Assembly (NCBI GenBank): GCA_009760855.2
Contig: WPIO01000024.1
Location: forward strand, 5,316,001 to 5,380,000
DNA: 64,000 nucleotides
Direction: 5' to 3'
DNA from: Cristatella mucedo
Lineage: Eukaryota > Bryozoa > Phylactolaemata > Cristatellidae
Position numbers and translations under genes: made by a program. Positions 11,503 to 22,362 of this stretch are shown piece after piece. Below the pieces are notes generated by a model. It was not told the DNA's origin. It was given only the letters and a program-made list of their open reading frames with translations, and did no database searches. Within the stretch, counting starts at the first letter, position 1; each line of letters opens with the position of its first letter.

Positions 11503-11630
11503 CCATTCCCACAATTCGGATGGCAGGCTTGGCAACTCCTACTAGCATCCTCGTAATGTCGATATGGGCACGATCTCCGACAATATTCACCATCGCGAAT
11601 GTTTAGACACTTAATGCAGTCTCTATTAGT
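11503..11630 (-). CDS. EGFR: ErbB receptor exon 9 of the visible set: domain IV cysteine-rich
   Basis: This is a short exon, easy to miss, coding for part of the second furin-like cysteine-rich domain. On the minus strand an acceptor (a run of T then AG) opens T-N-R-D-C-I-K-C, then Y-C-R-R-S-C-P, then S-C-Q-A-C-H-P-N-C-G-N. It ends at a consensus GTGAGT donor with two bases of a glycine codon. The pattern D-C-I-x-C...C-x-x-x-C-P...C-x-x-C-H-P-N-C is the hallmark of this part of ErbB receptors. The phase joins the preceding exon after N-G-P exactly where vertebrate receptors read G-P-D-N-C. The 128-base length leaves the frame required by the exon at 306-501. The intron to the preceding exon is 2.2 kb. 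Confidence 0.88.
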
Positions 11631-12045
11631 CTAAAAAAAATGCAAGCAGTATTGTCAAGAAGACGAACAAGAACTACATTTCGTTTTCATTTCGCGTGGA
11701 CCTCAAGCCTGGCTGAAGCTGGACGAGGTTAAATGTAGCAGCACCAGTAGCAGCAGCAGCAACAGAGCACATGGCCGAAACCAACAGTTAGTAGCGCGTG
11801 CTGCAGCTATCCTCGTCTATTGCAGCAAAACATCATACAAAGTAGAGACTCAAATGCTAAGAAAATGCCGTAGGAATTAAAAGGCCGATAACAGCTTTGC
11901 ACCCCACGTGCAGCTTTCCAATGAAAAGCGATCCCATTCCCGAGATTTTGGCCGAGGCGGCTGTATTAACTAGTACTCTGATGACCGGCCATATCCTTGA
12001 GATTTTTCTAACCTCAAATCTCACAACCACATTAATGGCAGCCCT
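11631..12045. other. Intron sequence with a short AGC repeat
   Basis: A small AGC-repeat cluster lies near 11735-11765. Nothing else was recognised. Confidence 0.55.
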
Positions 12046-13050
12046 ATCTTAAGTAAAATTAAGCTAACCGAGGAATACAACAGCTAATTTATTAGCCATG
12101 CAGGGCTTGAGGGCACGAGAAGGCTGAAAAACTGATGTAGCAGTTCAGCTAGGTACGGAGAAGCCAACCAGTGGCTGGCATGTGGGTCAGCATAAGAACT
12201 TTGCTTTGTATCTGATCAACCGGTAGCCATCCTAGCTCTTTTGCAAAGGAGACACGTGGTCAAACCTCTGGGACTTGAAAAACTATCTTTGCAGCCATAT
12301 TCGTATCCATTTGCGGCGGCCTTGATGCTTTTTTTGGTAGCCTAGCCAATAGGGAGTTAAAATAATCAAGCCAAAACAGAACTAAGGAGCTAGTTAAATT
12401 TTTTGAAGCCACAATGGAAGAAACCTCCTTATCTTAGATAGGGAGCGGACGTGATGACTAGCTGTAGAAGCAGTCTTCTGAATAAAGCTTTCAAAAATTA
12501 GGCAGCTGTCGAATACGACACCTAAATTTCGAGCACGTGGTGATGGTCGCACAACAGCATCACCTATTAGAAGAGCAAAGCCTTCTAATCCAGCCACGTG
12601 CTTTGGGTGTAATTTGAGCAGCAGTTCGGTTTTATCGTCATTTAGTTTCAAGAAGCTTTCCGATATCTAGGATCGAATGTCGGCAAAGCAAGCAATCAGT
12701 TAGTCAGTTGCTGCAGCAGATTCTTACGGTTTGAATGACAAATACAGATAAGTATCGTTAGCATGCAATTGATGTAGTCTATTCCATGTTCCTAAATCAC
12801 TTTCCCAGAGGTTGAGTATAAATAGAGAACAGCAAGGAACCGAGGACGGACCCTTGAGGGACTGCACAGGTGGCCGGCATCGTGGGTGACACCTGACCCA
12901 CACACGACACGGACTGGATACCATCAGACAAGCACGATTTAAACAACGCCAGTGCTTCGTCTGTCAGACCGAATAATGTTCTCAATCGTTCAAGTAAGAC
13001 ATCGTGATCAATGGTGATGAAGGCACGTCATTAGAGTGATAGCCAATGTC
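12046..13050 (-). mobile_element. Family B LINE copy B3, 3' end missing
   Basis: The reversed B sequence runs from the palm-domain region (F-G-L-T-D-E-A-L-A-L-F-K-S, near 12985-12930) through S-V-L-G-S-L-L-F-S-I-Y and L-K-L-N-D-D-K-T-E-L-L-L to the cysteine/lysine-rich end. It stops near 12046, before the B 3' tail. Frameshifts separate the pieces. Confidence 0.78.
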
Positions 13051-13105
13051 TGATTAAGTCAATGACCAAAAAGACGAACCTTTAATTGGAAAAAAACTGT
13101 TTGAC

Positions 13106-13806
<701 letters not shown>

Positions 13807-14033
13807 CGGTCCATTGCAGCCGCTCCCAGCCAAGCACTCTTCGTGGCATCTGCTGCACTTGTGACCTTCACCTGGCCGAGTGCGCGCTGGAGTGTATTCA
13901 CCAGGTCTGCTGCTGCAGTTGGTCACGCACGTTCTACTGCCTGCAGCTTCGTAGCCGGTGCATTTGAGACACATCAGCGGTCCGGGTCCCCAGCATTGCC
14001 GGTCCTTGCATTGTATGTCGCACAGAGTTTCGT
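13807..14033 (-). CDS. EGFR: ErbB receptor exon 8 of the visible set: start of domain IV
   Basis: This exon encodes the first part of the second furin-like cysteine-rich domain. The acceptor is TTTTCAG. Two bases complete an asparagine codon, then come E-T-L-C-D-I-Q-C, C-W-G-P-G-P, L-K-C-T-G-Y, T-C-V-T-N-C, C-S-R-C-H-E-E-C-L and G-C-N-G-P. The C-W-G-P box, the C-x-x-C-x-x-x-x-x-x-x-x-x-x-C-V-x-x-C pattern and the C-x-x-C-H-x-E-C-L box match ErbB domain IV in order. The 227-base exon ends in phase 0 at a GTATGC donor after G-P, the only in-frame choice that joins cleanly to the exon at 11503-11630. A 251-base intron, the shortest visible, separates it from the preceding exon. Confidence 0.9.
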
Positions 14034-14284
14034 CTGAAAACCGCTAAGCACATCTAACGCCGGCTCTCGTGCATAAAGGCGTAACGCTGACAGCTGAATA
14101 TCCACTCAGGAGGTATGCACTGGCCACTAGAGCCGAAACGAATGCAGGCAATCGCCTATAGGCCAGAGCCCACAAGCTCAGGAAAACCGCGGCTGCTCCA
14201 CGTTCAGTTGCTGAGCCCTGCCTACAGCAACCAGACAAGGTTTCGACGCAGCGTGCGGCCAGGAGCGAGAAGATGAGCACTCAC

Positions 14285-14466
14285 TGCATTTCGTTCCGGA
14301 AACGACGACGGAGCCACGCATGTTAACCAGGAACGAAAGCATAGCCTGGTTGGTATAGCAGTTGCTGCCGATGTCTACGTTCACCCCACCTCTAATCTTT
14401 TTTAGCGATCTGAGTCCCAGGTGAGCGATTTTCTGACCCGTGACCACGAGAGAGTAACCTGAGTAC
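14285..14466 (-). CDS. EGFR: ErbB receptor exon 7 of the visible set: end of second L domain
   Basis: This exon encodes the C-terminal part of the second ligand-binding L domain (leucine-rich beta helix). After a TTTGCAG acceptor one base completes a tryptophan codon. The reading then gives Y-S-G-Y-S-L-V-V, H-L-G-L-R-S-L-K-K-I and G-G-V-N-V-D-I-G-S-N-C-Y. The L-G-L-R-S-L-K-x-I box is nearly identical to that of vertebrate EGFR. The exon ends K-C plus one base at a GTGAGT donor. Its length is 182 bases. The preceding intron is about 14.8 kb and contains the LTR element, LINE copies and SINEs described below. Confidence 0.9.
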
Positions 14467-14489
14467 CTGCAAAGCAGATGGAAGAAGCA

Positions 14490-14525
14490 AGTTGGGCAGG
14501 TTCAGCCCAGCGGTTAAGGTTAAGG
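14490..14525 (+). mobile_element. Left piece of a tRNA-derived SINE split by the LTR element
   Basis: The sequence CAGCCCAGCGGTTAAGG looks like a pol III A-box region of a tRNA-related SINE. The presumed remainder follows the LTR element at 16528-16660, beginning again with GGTTAAGGTGC. Confidence 0.45.
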
Positions 14526-14821
14526 TGTGACAGTGTCTCGAGCAGCGGCTGTTCTTGTGGAATCTCATAGAGACACAAGCAGGCGAACGTGAGCGGTGAA
14601 CGAGACTCGATCTTTATCCCTCAGCAGGTATACATACTAACGGGGAGGGGGGGGCTGACTAATCACAGACAGAGGAGTGCATCTGTGGTGGGCCACAAGG
14701 TTAAATGAAAGGCAGCTGAAGCGGCACCAAGTAAATTGCCCAACCACCTGTTGCAGATGGGTCATACACCCGTGGCCAATGCTGCTGCAATAATTACAAT
14801 AGCAGAAGCAGCAGGCTCACA
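14526..14821 (-). repeat. 3' LTR of the gag-only retrotransposon
   Basis: It matches 16192-16527 across its length, for example GAGTGCATCT-GTGG-TGGGCCACA and ATGCTGCTGCA-TAA. It has TGTGA/TCACA ends. It lacks one copy of the 38-base unit duplicated in the other LTR. Confidence 0.82.
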
Positions 14822-14827
14822 TAACAT

Positions 14828-14840
14828 CCTTTTCCCCATA
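14828..14840 (-). other. Polypurine tract of the LTR element
   Basis: On the minus strand TGGGGAAAAGGA ends six bases before the LTR start, the position expected of the plus-strand primer. Confidence 0.65.
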
Positions 14841-14934
14841 GAAAATGGATATAACAGTCCCATCAGCCAGGCTGCAGAGGGGGCGACCCTCATGACTGGA
14901 CAATCGTTTAGCCCTCGGTTCCCCATGCACCTTC

Positions 14935-15000
14935 TCCCCACATAGTCTTTATGACTTTGTGGAGTTACTGACGGAGATACATTACAATACATTACATCTA
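14935..15000 (+). mobile_element. Family B LINE 3' tail inside the LTR element
   Basis: About 65 bases match the B 3' end (ACATAGTCTTTATGACTTTG, then GACGGAGATACATTACAATACATTACAT). It lies in the internal region of the LTR element, so it inserted after that element or was carried by it. Confidence 0.72.
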
Positions 15001-15662
15001 CTGCATTCTCCGACTGTGGCCTCAAGCCCAAGTGGTTACCCTGTCCTGCAGTACGTCATTCGGGCTTATCAGGTGCTTAATATCGAAATTGAAGGCTTTT
15101 GACCGGCTTAACCGGCATGCAGGCTACGTGACAGCCGCTTGCAGGAGGCAGGCGTCAGCTCTGCCCCTCAAGAGGAGCCCGTCAAAGATGCTACTTCCTT
15201 AAAGGCAAAGCTGTGACACCGCTCCTTGTCATGCGGCTCCCACAGGTCACCATCGCTCGATCCCCGACGGCAGGTCTCAGGCGTTTGTTGCCCGCCAATC
15301 GGGCGCTGCGAGGACCACTCCGGTTCATTAATTCCGGCCACGTTGTTCTAGGAGCTCCACTCCGCCGCCGAGTCGATCTCGTGGTTGTGCTCCTCTGTGC
15401 TCCGCACTGCGACGCTTGCGCGGATGCTCTCTGCAGCTTGGACTCATACTACCGAGCATCTCCGCAGAGAGGTCGTTCTCACGGGCGCTCTTCTTCACAG
15501 CGACTCTCTCATCGGCGTCTGCGCCTCGTCGCAGGCTACTACGGCAACGCCGAGTACTGCAATCGCCTCGCTGCTGGAAGCCGTCACATGCTGCCCGTCC
15601 TTTCGTCTCAGACTGCTGCTGCTGCTCACTTACTTTGCTTGGGTGGTCTTCGGCTGTTGCGG
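15001..15662. other. Untranslated or decayed internal region of the LTR element
   Basis: GC-rich sequence between the gag stop and the B-tail fragment. Plus-strand open frames here overlap one another in several registers and have low complexity. I find no enzyme motifs on either strand. Confidence 0.5.
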
Positions 15663-16172
15663 CTACTGGTCGGAAGCGGTCCCATATCCGCTTCCTTCAC
15701 CGGTATTGCAGTCGGATGGCTGTGGTAGCTTAATACGTTCCGCTCGGCTGTCTGGCTCTGGCGAGCAGTTGACGGTCGGCTCGACTGGTGATGAAGTTGA
15801 CTCATAGCCTAGCTTTGTCCCGGTCTCGGCTCCGGCGAGCTGCTCCTGCTCCAGCTGAAACCCGTCGGCCTCAAGCTCGACCTCCTCATCCATCAACCAT
15901 GAGAACGTCAGAATCAACTCATTTCGCAGCTTGTGGTAGTCTTGCTTTACTTCTGCCGGCTGTTCACCCCAAAAATGTATGGCGTTATCGCCCAGACGCA
16001 CTGGCACAGCATGCTTTAGTGGCATGTCAATCTTTAGCTTTGCTACACTCTTCTCAAGCGTTAGGAGCCAAGGCACAAAGTGTTCTCCACCGTTCAGCAT
16101 TTCGTAACGAAGTATCGGCGTCCCATCTAGACCATAGAAACTCTGATAATCTTTTTGGCACGAGTTAACCAT
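15663..16172 (-). CDS. gag-like protein of the LTR element
   Basis: This is a 169-codon frame directly downstream of the primer-binding site. Its ATG overlaps the end of that site. The residues around 45-100 (A-V-P-V-R-L-G-D-N-A-I-H-F-W and V-K-Q-D-Y-H-K-L-R-N-E-L) have the look of a retrotransposon capsid segment: a W after an L-x-G-x-x-A-x-x-F pattern, then a helix preceding a second capsid half. The C-terminal third is acidic and rich in Q, E, P and S. It has no CCHC zinc knuckle and no protease motif. The assignment to gag is by pattern and context. It could be a truncated gag. Confidence 0.6.
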   Translation of the reverse strand: MVNSCQKDYQSFYGLDGTPILRYEMLNGGEHFVPWLLTLEKSVAKLKIDMPLKHAVPVRLGDNAIHFWGEQPAEVKQDYHKLRNELILTFSWLMDEEVELEADGFQLEQEQLAGAETGTKLGYESTSSPVEPTVNCSPEPDSRAERIKLPQPSDCNTGEGSGYGTASDQ

Positions 16173-16183
16173 TCTCTGCTACC
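16167..16183 (-). other. Primer-binding site, initiator tRNA-Met type
   Basis: On the minus strand GGTAGCAGAGAATGGTT lies eight bases after the LTR. From memory it differs by about one internal base from the complement of the initiator tRNA-Met 3' end. The first T of the usual TGG is a C. Confidence 0.65.
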
Positions 16184-16191
16184 GATTGTTG

Positions 16192-16527
16192 TGTGACTAT
16201 GTCTCAGGTGGTGGCTGTTGTTCTTGCGGTGTCTAACGGGGATGAGAGTGGGGGAAGGTGAGCAGTAAACGAGAATTGATCTTTACTTTCTCAGCAGGTA
16301 CATATACGGGCTAGGGGCAGGGTAACCACAGACAGGGGAGTGCATCTCTGGTGGGCCACATGCTCACATCAAAGGCTCCGGACGCTGCACCGAATCTATT
16401 GCCCAATCATTACCTGCTGCAGCTGCATCGAATCAATTGCCCAATCATTACCTGCTGCAGATGATTCATACACCAGTGGCCGATGCTGCTGCACTAACTA
16501 TAATAGCACAGAAGCAGCAGGCTCACA
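16192..16527 (-). repeat. 5' LTR of the gag-only retrotransposon
   Basis: 336 bases, 40 longer than its partner. A 38-base tandem duplication (16385-16422 and 16423-16460) accounts for nearly all the difference. Confidence 0.82.
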
Positions 16528-16660
16528 GGACACAGGTTAAAGCAGGTTAAACACATGGTTAAGGTGCTCCTCCAGTCAAGGTCCAAGTAAATCTATTTGA
16601 TGGTCGAGGTCGTGGGCTCGAGCTCCGTTTTAATTGTAAAGCGAGTGGATTGAGATTGAG
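16528..16660 (+). mobile_element. Right piece of a degenerate tRNA-derived SINE
   Basis: GGTTAAGGTGCTCCTCC is followed by GGTCGTGGGCTCGAGCTCC, which resembles a pol III B box (GGTTCGANNCC) at about 16613-16625. The spacing suits a tRNA-like head. The left part appears to be at 14490-14525. Confidence 0.5.
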
Positions 16661-18699
16661 GTCCTATTAGTGAGCTGCTGCAAATGAATTACACGTTTTT
16701 GTTGATTAGACACAGACGTGTACCCTGCTGACGTCCACTAGCCTGAGACGTGTTGATAGATGCTTTAGCTTTAGCTTGGAGGAGGAGGGGGAGGAGGGAG
16801 CTCGCCAAGCTGAGCCCAGCCTGCTCTTAGGCCGCGATCAGAAGGATGGCAATATAAGTCATCAGTGGTTGTTCGGCATGAGCTCTCAGCTCCTCAAATG
16901 CGAGAGGCTAGTATAACAGAGGATACCGCTGGGAAGCCACCGTGCCAACCCCTGCAGACACTTAACTACTGAAGTCACCAAAATTCATTATATTTAAAAA
17001 AGTGAGAGTACACCCTATCAACAAAGTTTGTTGGATACGTGTTTCGTGCTAAATAATTTTGCTCAGTTGCGGTTGTGTTCCAGCGTAGTGCTCGGTAATA
17101 GGCCTCGTTACGATTTGATTGGTGCATTGTAAACAAGTTCGTGGCATTAGTCTGTGGAAAGTTTTGTGCCGCGGCTACAATGCCTAATAAATCCGTGTTA
17201 AGGGGGATGGGTAAAACGCCTCTTGATCACTCGTGCCATTTCGGCTCGATCCGGAATTTAATTTACTCGCCTTAATTAAATGACCAAAGTCAAGATCGCT
17301 CCCTTGGCCGACCGATGTCAAGTGCTCGAGCCATGCGATGAGTATGAAGCACCTCGTTAGAGATTACGCTCTCTTTTGACACTAAAGGAATGAATTATGT
17401 TTGTGTGTTTGTATAATCCTTCGATCGCTACCTATTGTTTTTCAGTAAAGCGATTAATTTCTGTTCGGGCACTATGTAAGGGAACTATAATTTTAAAGCT
17501 ACCGAACGTTAATCATGTATTCGCCGAAATGGGTTCGTGGTGAATCCGGGGTTTGATCGGTCGGGTGATGATACCGGAAACAAGAGCCTGTAAGCAGTTT
17601 CTACTTCACGACAGCTTGCCGATCTGCTCCTCCCCGTAGATACGGTAACTTGGTACTTCAGCCCAACTGAAATCACCACAAAATCGATGCCGATTTAGTA
17701 GCGAAGTCGATAGTGTAAGCTCAACTTTATAAATCGTGTTGTATCAGTGGTTCCCCAGTTGTGCTGGCTGTATAAATTAGCATCAAACGACAACCACTGG
17801 TATGCCATCGACAGGTTCGAAAGCCAGTGCTGCACATCCAGCTAGGCTTCATTCAGAAATCATTCGCTACTCTAGATTATCAATCTATCGCTTTTAAGTG
17901 CATCCAGCATCGTCTTCCACGGGCTGAGGAGGCTAAGGTTACAACTAGCCAAATCTTCGTCAGACCGCAAATGTAAAATATTCTAAAGTGAGATTAATTA
18001 ACCAAGAAACTGAACAGGACTAGGAAAGCGGCTTGAAGCACCTTTCTTGTAGAGGTTTACAGCTTTCTAGCAGAATGCAGTGTTGAAAACTGAGCCCAGC
18101 TGCTTCAAGCTCTCGTATGGAAAAATAACATATATTAAGGCAGAATTTCCGTTACGACCCATTTAATTGATTTCTGTCTAGCCAATTACCTTAAAACTTG
18201 TAAGATTATTCAGAGAAGCAAAGACAGAGCTTTCACCGTGATAAACAATACTTTAAATATCGTCACCAAAGACGTCATAAAAAACGCCTGGTGGAGAATT
18301 TGTTATGGTTATTCTTCGCGAACGCGATGAGCGATTTAGCCGTACGTCTTGATGATCAAACATCTTGACTGTTTTCGAGGGTCAATTTAGTAGGAATTCA
18401 GTTTTGACTCTTTTGCTGTTCTGTCTGAATATGGGGGAACTAATAAATGCGAATTCGTTTCGCAATGTATTCGATTGGAATTCGGCCAATTTAAAGTTAA
18501 TTACAACGCTGCTCGTCAGCCAGGTTGATCTTTTAATTTACAAAAAAAACTTCAGAAGAAGAACCCTCTTAAGCACTAGCTTGAATTCCATTTTAAGAAG
18601 TCTGAGTCTGATTAAGATCTAGCCAATGTCAAGACTTCCTTTGAGTCTGCTCCGTGGAGTTCATAAAAACCAGGGCTTTTTTTCACTCGAAAACTGAAG
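16661..18699. other. Intron sequence, nothing recognised
   Basis: About 2 kb without a repeat or exon that I can support. The open frame at 18365-18622 has no family resemblance. The last few hundred bases may include an upstream, very decayed part of LINE copy B4. Confidence 0.5.
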
Positions 18700-20057
18700 T
18701 CTTGCCAGTCAGATCCAAAATAGATTTATAAGACGGTGAGCAATTTGCTGGCCAATATTAAATAGTCTCAATTTCCAGATATTAATGGCTCAGCCGAAAA
18801 AGTTTCTAGCCTCCCTCGCTGAAAAAGTAGTGCACATTCGTGCCTCCATAAAGCCCCTTGGGCTAAATAAATTGCTGAATCGCATCAAGCGACAACCATG
18901 AAAGATTTTCCGTCCAAAGGTTTTTGCATGCGATGCGGCGACTTTAATAAGGTCGAATAAAAAGAGCTTCTCTCCTAAATATCCTATACCATAATCTTAG
19001 TGGTCTTCAATGGCGAAGAACTTACCCTAGCCATAACAAAGATTTTCAATGCTTCTCTTGGGAAAGAGGTCATACCCAAATAATCATATCAGTCGTCGTT
19101 AGACCAATACTTCAAAAGCCTAAATTATATACAGAGGTCTTTGAAAAATATCGCATGGTTTCAAGTCTTCCGTCTGTGTCAAAGTTTCTTTTAAAAAGTC
19201 TCTAAATAGCCAGTACCACACATCGAGGGAATGAAGTTTCAGAAACATTTCAATCGGGTTTAAAACATCAGCACCCCACTGAAAGTACTCTCCTCCGTGG
19301 TAACCAATGACATCATATGCAGCCTCAATGATAGGAAAGTCACCACCCTAGGCCTGCTTTATCTATCAGCTTTTTTGAATCGTACCTGCATTGTCGTTAT
19401 TAATACGTGTCTTGTGAAGGTATAGTCTCTCCACCAGACCTGTAAAGCCTGGAGTACCTCGAAAGTCCGTCATTGGTTCTTTTTGTTCTTCATGTATAAT
19501 CAACCTCCGAGAAAATCGATTAAGGCTCACGTAGCGTGATTTCCATTTCATCCTGACGACTCTCAGCTGCATTTGTCATTTAAACCATTGGCATCTTCTC
19601 CAACTACTGATAAGCCAAATGCTTAACTCGCTTACATCCGATCCGTGATTTGGGCAGATTTTCTCAAACTAAATGACGATAAAACGGAAATACTGCTCAT
19701 ACTACACACCAAGCTTGTGGCTGGAAGTTAAGGCTTTCCTCTTTTAATAATTGAAGCTGTTGTGCGACAATCACAATATACTTAAAATTTAGGTGTGGAC
19801 TTCAAAACCTGCCCAAATTTTGAAAGCTTCGTTAAGAAGACTGCTTCCACAGCTTGCGACCGCGTATGATCCAAATCTAAGATTAGGGTCTGTCTTCCAA
19901 GGCGGATTGCAAAGAATGTGACTAGCTCATTAGTTCAGTCTTGGCTAGATTATGTTATCTCCTTTTGGCTGTGCTACCAAAAAAAGCTCTAGGTTACTTC
20001 AATTGGCAACGAATATTTCTGCAAGTCTAGTTTACAAATCCCAAAGGTTCGACCACG
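18700..20057 (+). mobile_element. Family B LINE copy B4, left part
   Basis: An early patch reads L-A-E-K-V-V-H-I-R-A-S, like the pre-RT segment F-x-x-K-V-x-x-I-R of L2/CR1 LINEs. The RT start then appears near 19070-19190, and the palm and connection blocks at 19290-20050. It is heavily mutated and is interrupted at about 20058. Confidence 0.7.
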
Positions 20058-20340
20058 TAAAACGCACCTATTTATGAAAAAATTTAGTGGGTCCCTGCGA
20101 TTCGTTCTTTATATGCTTATGCGTGATGACATTGATGCATGCTGCCACTAACCACACTTGCACGTTGACGTTGACACTGCGCATGTCACCCCTAACCGTG
20201 TAATCCTTGTTGTCTATCAAGCATGATACCGCTCACCATTCAATCGTGTTTCCTTTGCAGCAAATGTAAAGCGCATAGAAAGAGATTTAGTTCTCTGAGG
20301 GTGCTTTATGAAGTGTTTTATTATTGTTATTGGTATTTGC
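20058..20340 (+). mobile_element. Family A LINE 3' end inserted in B4
   Basis: The family A 3' untranslated region is present (TAGTGGGTCCCTG, GCATGTCACCCCTAACC, then the L2-type stem and ATT repeats). It interrupts B4. Confidence 0.8.
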
Positions 20341-20548
20341 TGAAAAGAACTCCACTGCTCAACTGTTCTCTCGACTCTCAATGCTTCTCACTTTCTCCTT
20401 ATTGCTTGAAATGAAGCGTCAGCTGGCTACCGAAGCTGCGTACTGAAAGCCTCCTAGGCTATGACTGTGCTATACAAACTCTTCTGCGTGACTCCCACAT
20501 ATTCTTTGTGACCTCGTGGTGTTACAGACGGAGATGCATTGCATTACT
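20341..20548 (+). mobile_element. Family B LINE 3' end copy B5
   Basis: This is the last 200 bases of family B, ending GACGGAGATGCATTGCATTAC. It directly abuts the ATT tail of the preceding A copy. Confidence 0.75.
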
Positions 20549-21095
20549 TAAAGAGCTTTGATGAATACCAATTGATCGACGAATGCAAAGCAAAGTTCTT
20601 ACCCTGACCCAGAAGGCCCACGTCGTCTTGGCTGCTTCACACCTAGCTGAAATGCTGCATTAGTTTCAAATGCCTCGTGACCACATGTCCCTCATTGACA
20701 ATAAATTAGCTGTTTCATTTCTCTGCTTTACGACCACTTGCAATTGAAGTTTTTACTTCAAATATTATGGAATGTGGAAATCACTTCTAAAATTCAACGA
20801 CAACTACTCTCCTGCGGTCAACGGCGGCGCATTCTTTCCAGTCGTCCTGAGCTGCTTTTCGTCATGCTGCTCACTATCTCAGCCGCTCTCCTAACTCAGC
20901 CATGCTTCTCACTCTCTCCTTGTAGCGGGTTGTACGAACTCAGTTGGCTACCGAATGCATACCGGAAGGTGCTTAGGCTGTGAGCAGACTGTCCAAAACT
21001 CTGCTTTAGCTAGATCCTTTTAGTCTTTGTGGCCCTGCCGGGTTGCATACGGACATAAAGCACAGTATATTAAATTGATAACTAAGCCGATCACC
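20549..21095 (+). mobile_element. Family B LINE copy B4, right part
   Basis: B4 resumes at AAAGAGCTTTGATGAAT, equivalent to the AAAGAGCTAGGATGGCT block of other copies, and runs to its own 3' end near 21090. Confidence 0.72.
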
Positions 21096-22143
21096 TAACG
21101 TTTATTTAATGATTAAGCCGATTCTACATGCTCCTATGGCTTAGGCCATTAGAATGTGACACTAACCGTGGAAGAAAAATACCTTAAAAAAATTAATATT
21201 ATTAAGACGTATTTGTGTAGGCCCCTACGAGTACTAAATATTTTTCTAAACGTTTAATGAAACTTGTTATAAAAACGTATCATTAAGGGAATGTAAAGCC
21301 ATCGTCTAAGAAGGCAGCACATGAAATCCAAAACGTACTGAATCATATTAACTTTTGCGGTTCCTGAGTTTTTGTGGCTAGGAAGTGACTTTTAGATAAC
21401 TAAATCCAAGGCATTATGAAAACCAAAGCCTTGTAATATACCTTCAACGGATGTCTTGGCATTAGAGCTGAGCTCTGCTTGAGTCGTCACGGATTCGATG
21501 CAAAAGTGGCTCCCATCGCGGCAGCCGTTCAGCCATCCTTCCCAGTCTAAAGCACTACTCTAGGTTTAGTGGTTTGGGCTTACTATCTTTTGATAGTCTG
21601 CATCCTTCATCCCAGCGGTGTCCTACCACCGAGATCCTACCTTCGCGTACATTGGCACTGCACCTACAGATTGCTGGCCGCGTGTCTCCAAGGCTCAGGT
21701 AATCACCGGTAATATCAGGCGCCGGCAGACAGTAGCGCTGTTACTAGCGCTGTATTTGCAGCCACCCTGCGTTCGGACATGGATGCCACTACACCCTGCT
21801 AGTAATACTTATGTAAAAAGCAGCAGCGCTCAAGGCGACATTCTCTTAATGAGGCATAGCACCCATATCAACCATCGAAGTCAAGAAATGGTATTTAATG
21901 GACATCACAATAGTTTCGGTCAGCACTAGAGAAATAACTATATACCCAGTGTGACTCACTAGTAGGTGAGGCCGCTTGACCTATCTAAGCAGACAAAAAA
22001 AGTAGTGGCAGCAAATGAAGGAAATCAACATACGTAGTGTAACGACGTCCTGCTTCATATATACCTGGCATACCGGTTTACTTATTTCGGGTATACCGAT
22101 ATATATTATATTCTATATACTATATAATACATATCATTACTAT
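21096..22143. other. Intron sequence, nothing recognised
   Basis: No coding or repeat assignment was possible. The open frame at 21618-21929 has no recognisable domain. Confidence 0.5.
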
Positions 22144-22147
22144 ACAC

Positions 22148-22191
<44 letters not shown>

Positions 22192-22225
22192 CTATATTCG
22201 GGTATGCCGGTTTCCCTATTTTGCT
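22067..22225. repeat. AT microsatellite flanked by copies of a GGGTATACCGG-like motif
   Basis: A TA run at about 22150-22185 sits between CATACCGGTTTACTTATTTCGGGTA and TCGGGTATGCCGGTTTCCCTATTTT, two versions of the same short sequence. Confidence 0.7.
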
Positions 22226-22362
22226 ACACTTCGCTACGCTATTGTGGTCGGCAGCTGTGCAACAATGGTCGCTCACCTTATTGCCATCGACCTCTTCCAG
22301 ATTTACCCTATTCCTTCGTCAGTCATTGCTATTATCAGTTTCCTTCCGTTAGTAATCTATGC

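Larger units (their letters stand above)
14526..16527 (-). mobile_element. Short LTR retrotransposon with gag only, tRNA-iMet primer site
   Basis: Two direct repeats (14526-14821 and 16192-16527) begin TGTGA and end TCACA and enclose about 1.37 kb. On the minus strand the upstream LTR (16192-16527) is followed, after eight bases, by a primer-binding site resembling the 3' end of initiator tRNA-Met (16167-16183). A gag-like frame follows (16172-15663). A purine-rich tract (TGGGGAAAAGGA at 14828-14840) sits just before the other LTR. No protease, reverse transcriptase or integrase is present. It is therefore a non-autonomous element that would depend on a relative for mobilisation, or an internal-deletion derivative. 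Confidence 0.8.

Noticed and set aside
15213-15807. Overlapping plus-strand open frames of 105-171 codons
   Set aside because: They lie in the internal region of the LTR element, overlap each other in different registers, are GC-driven and show no domain. The supported reading is the minus-strand gag-like frame.
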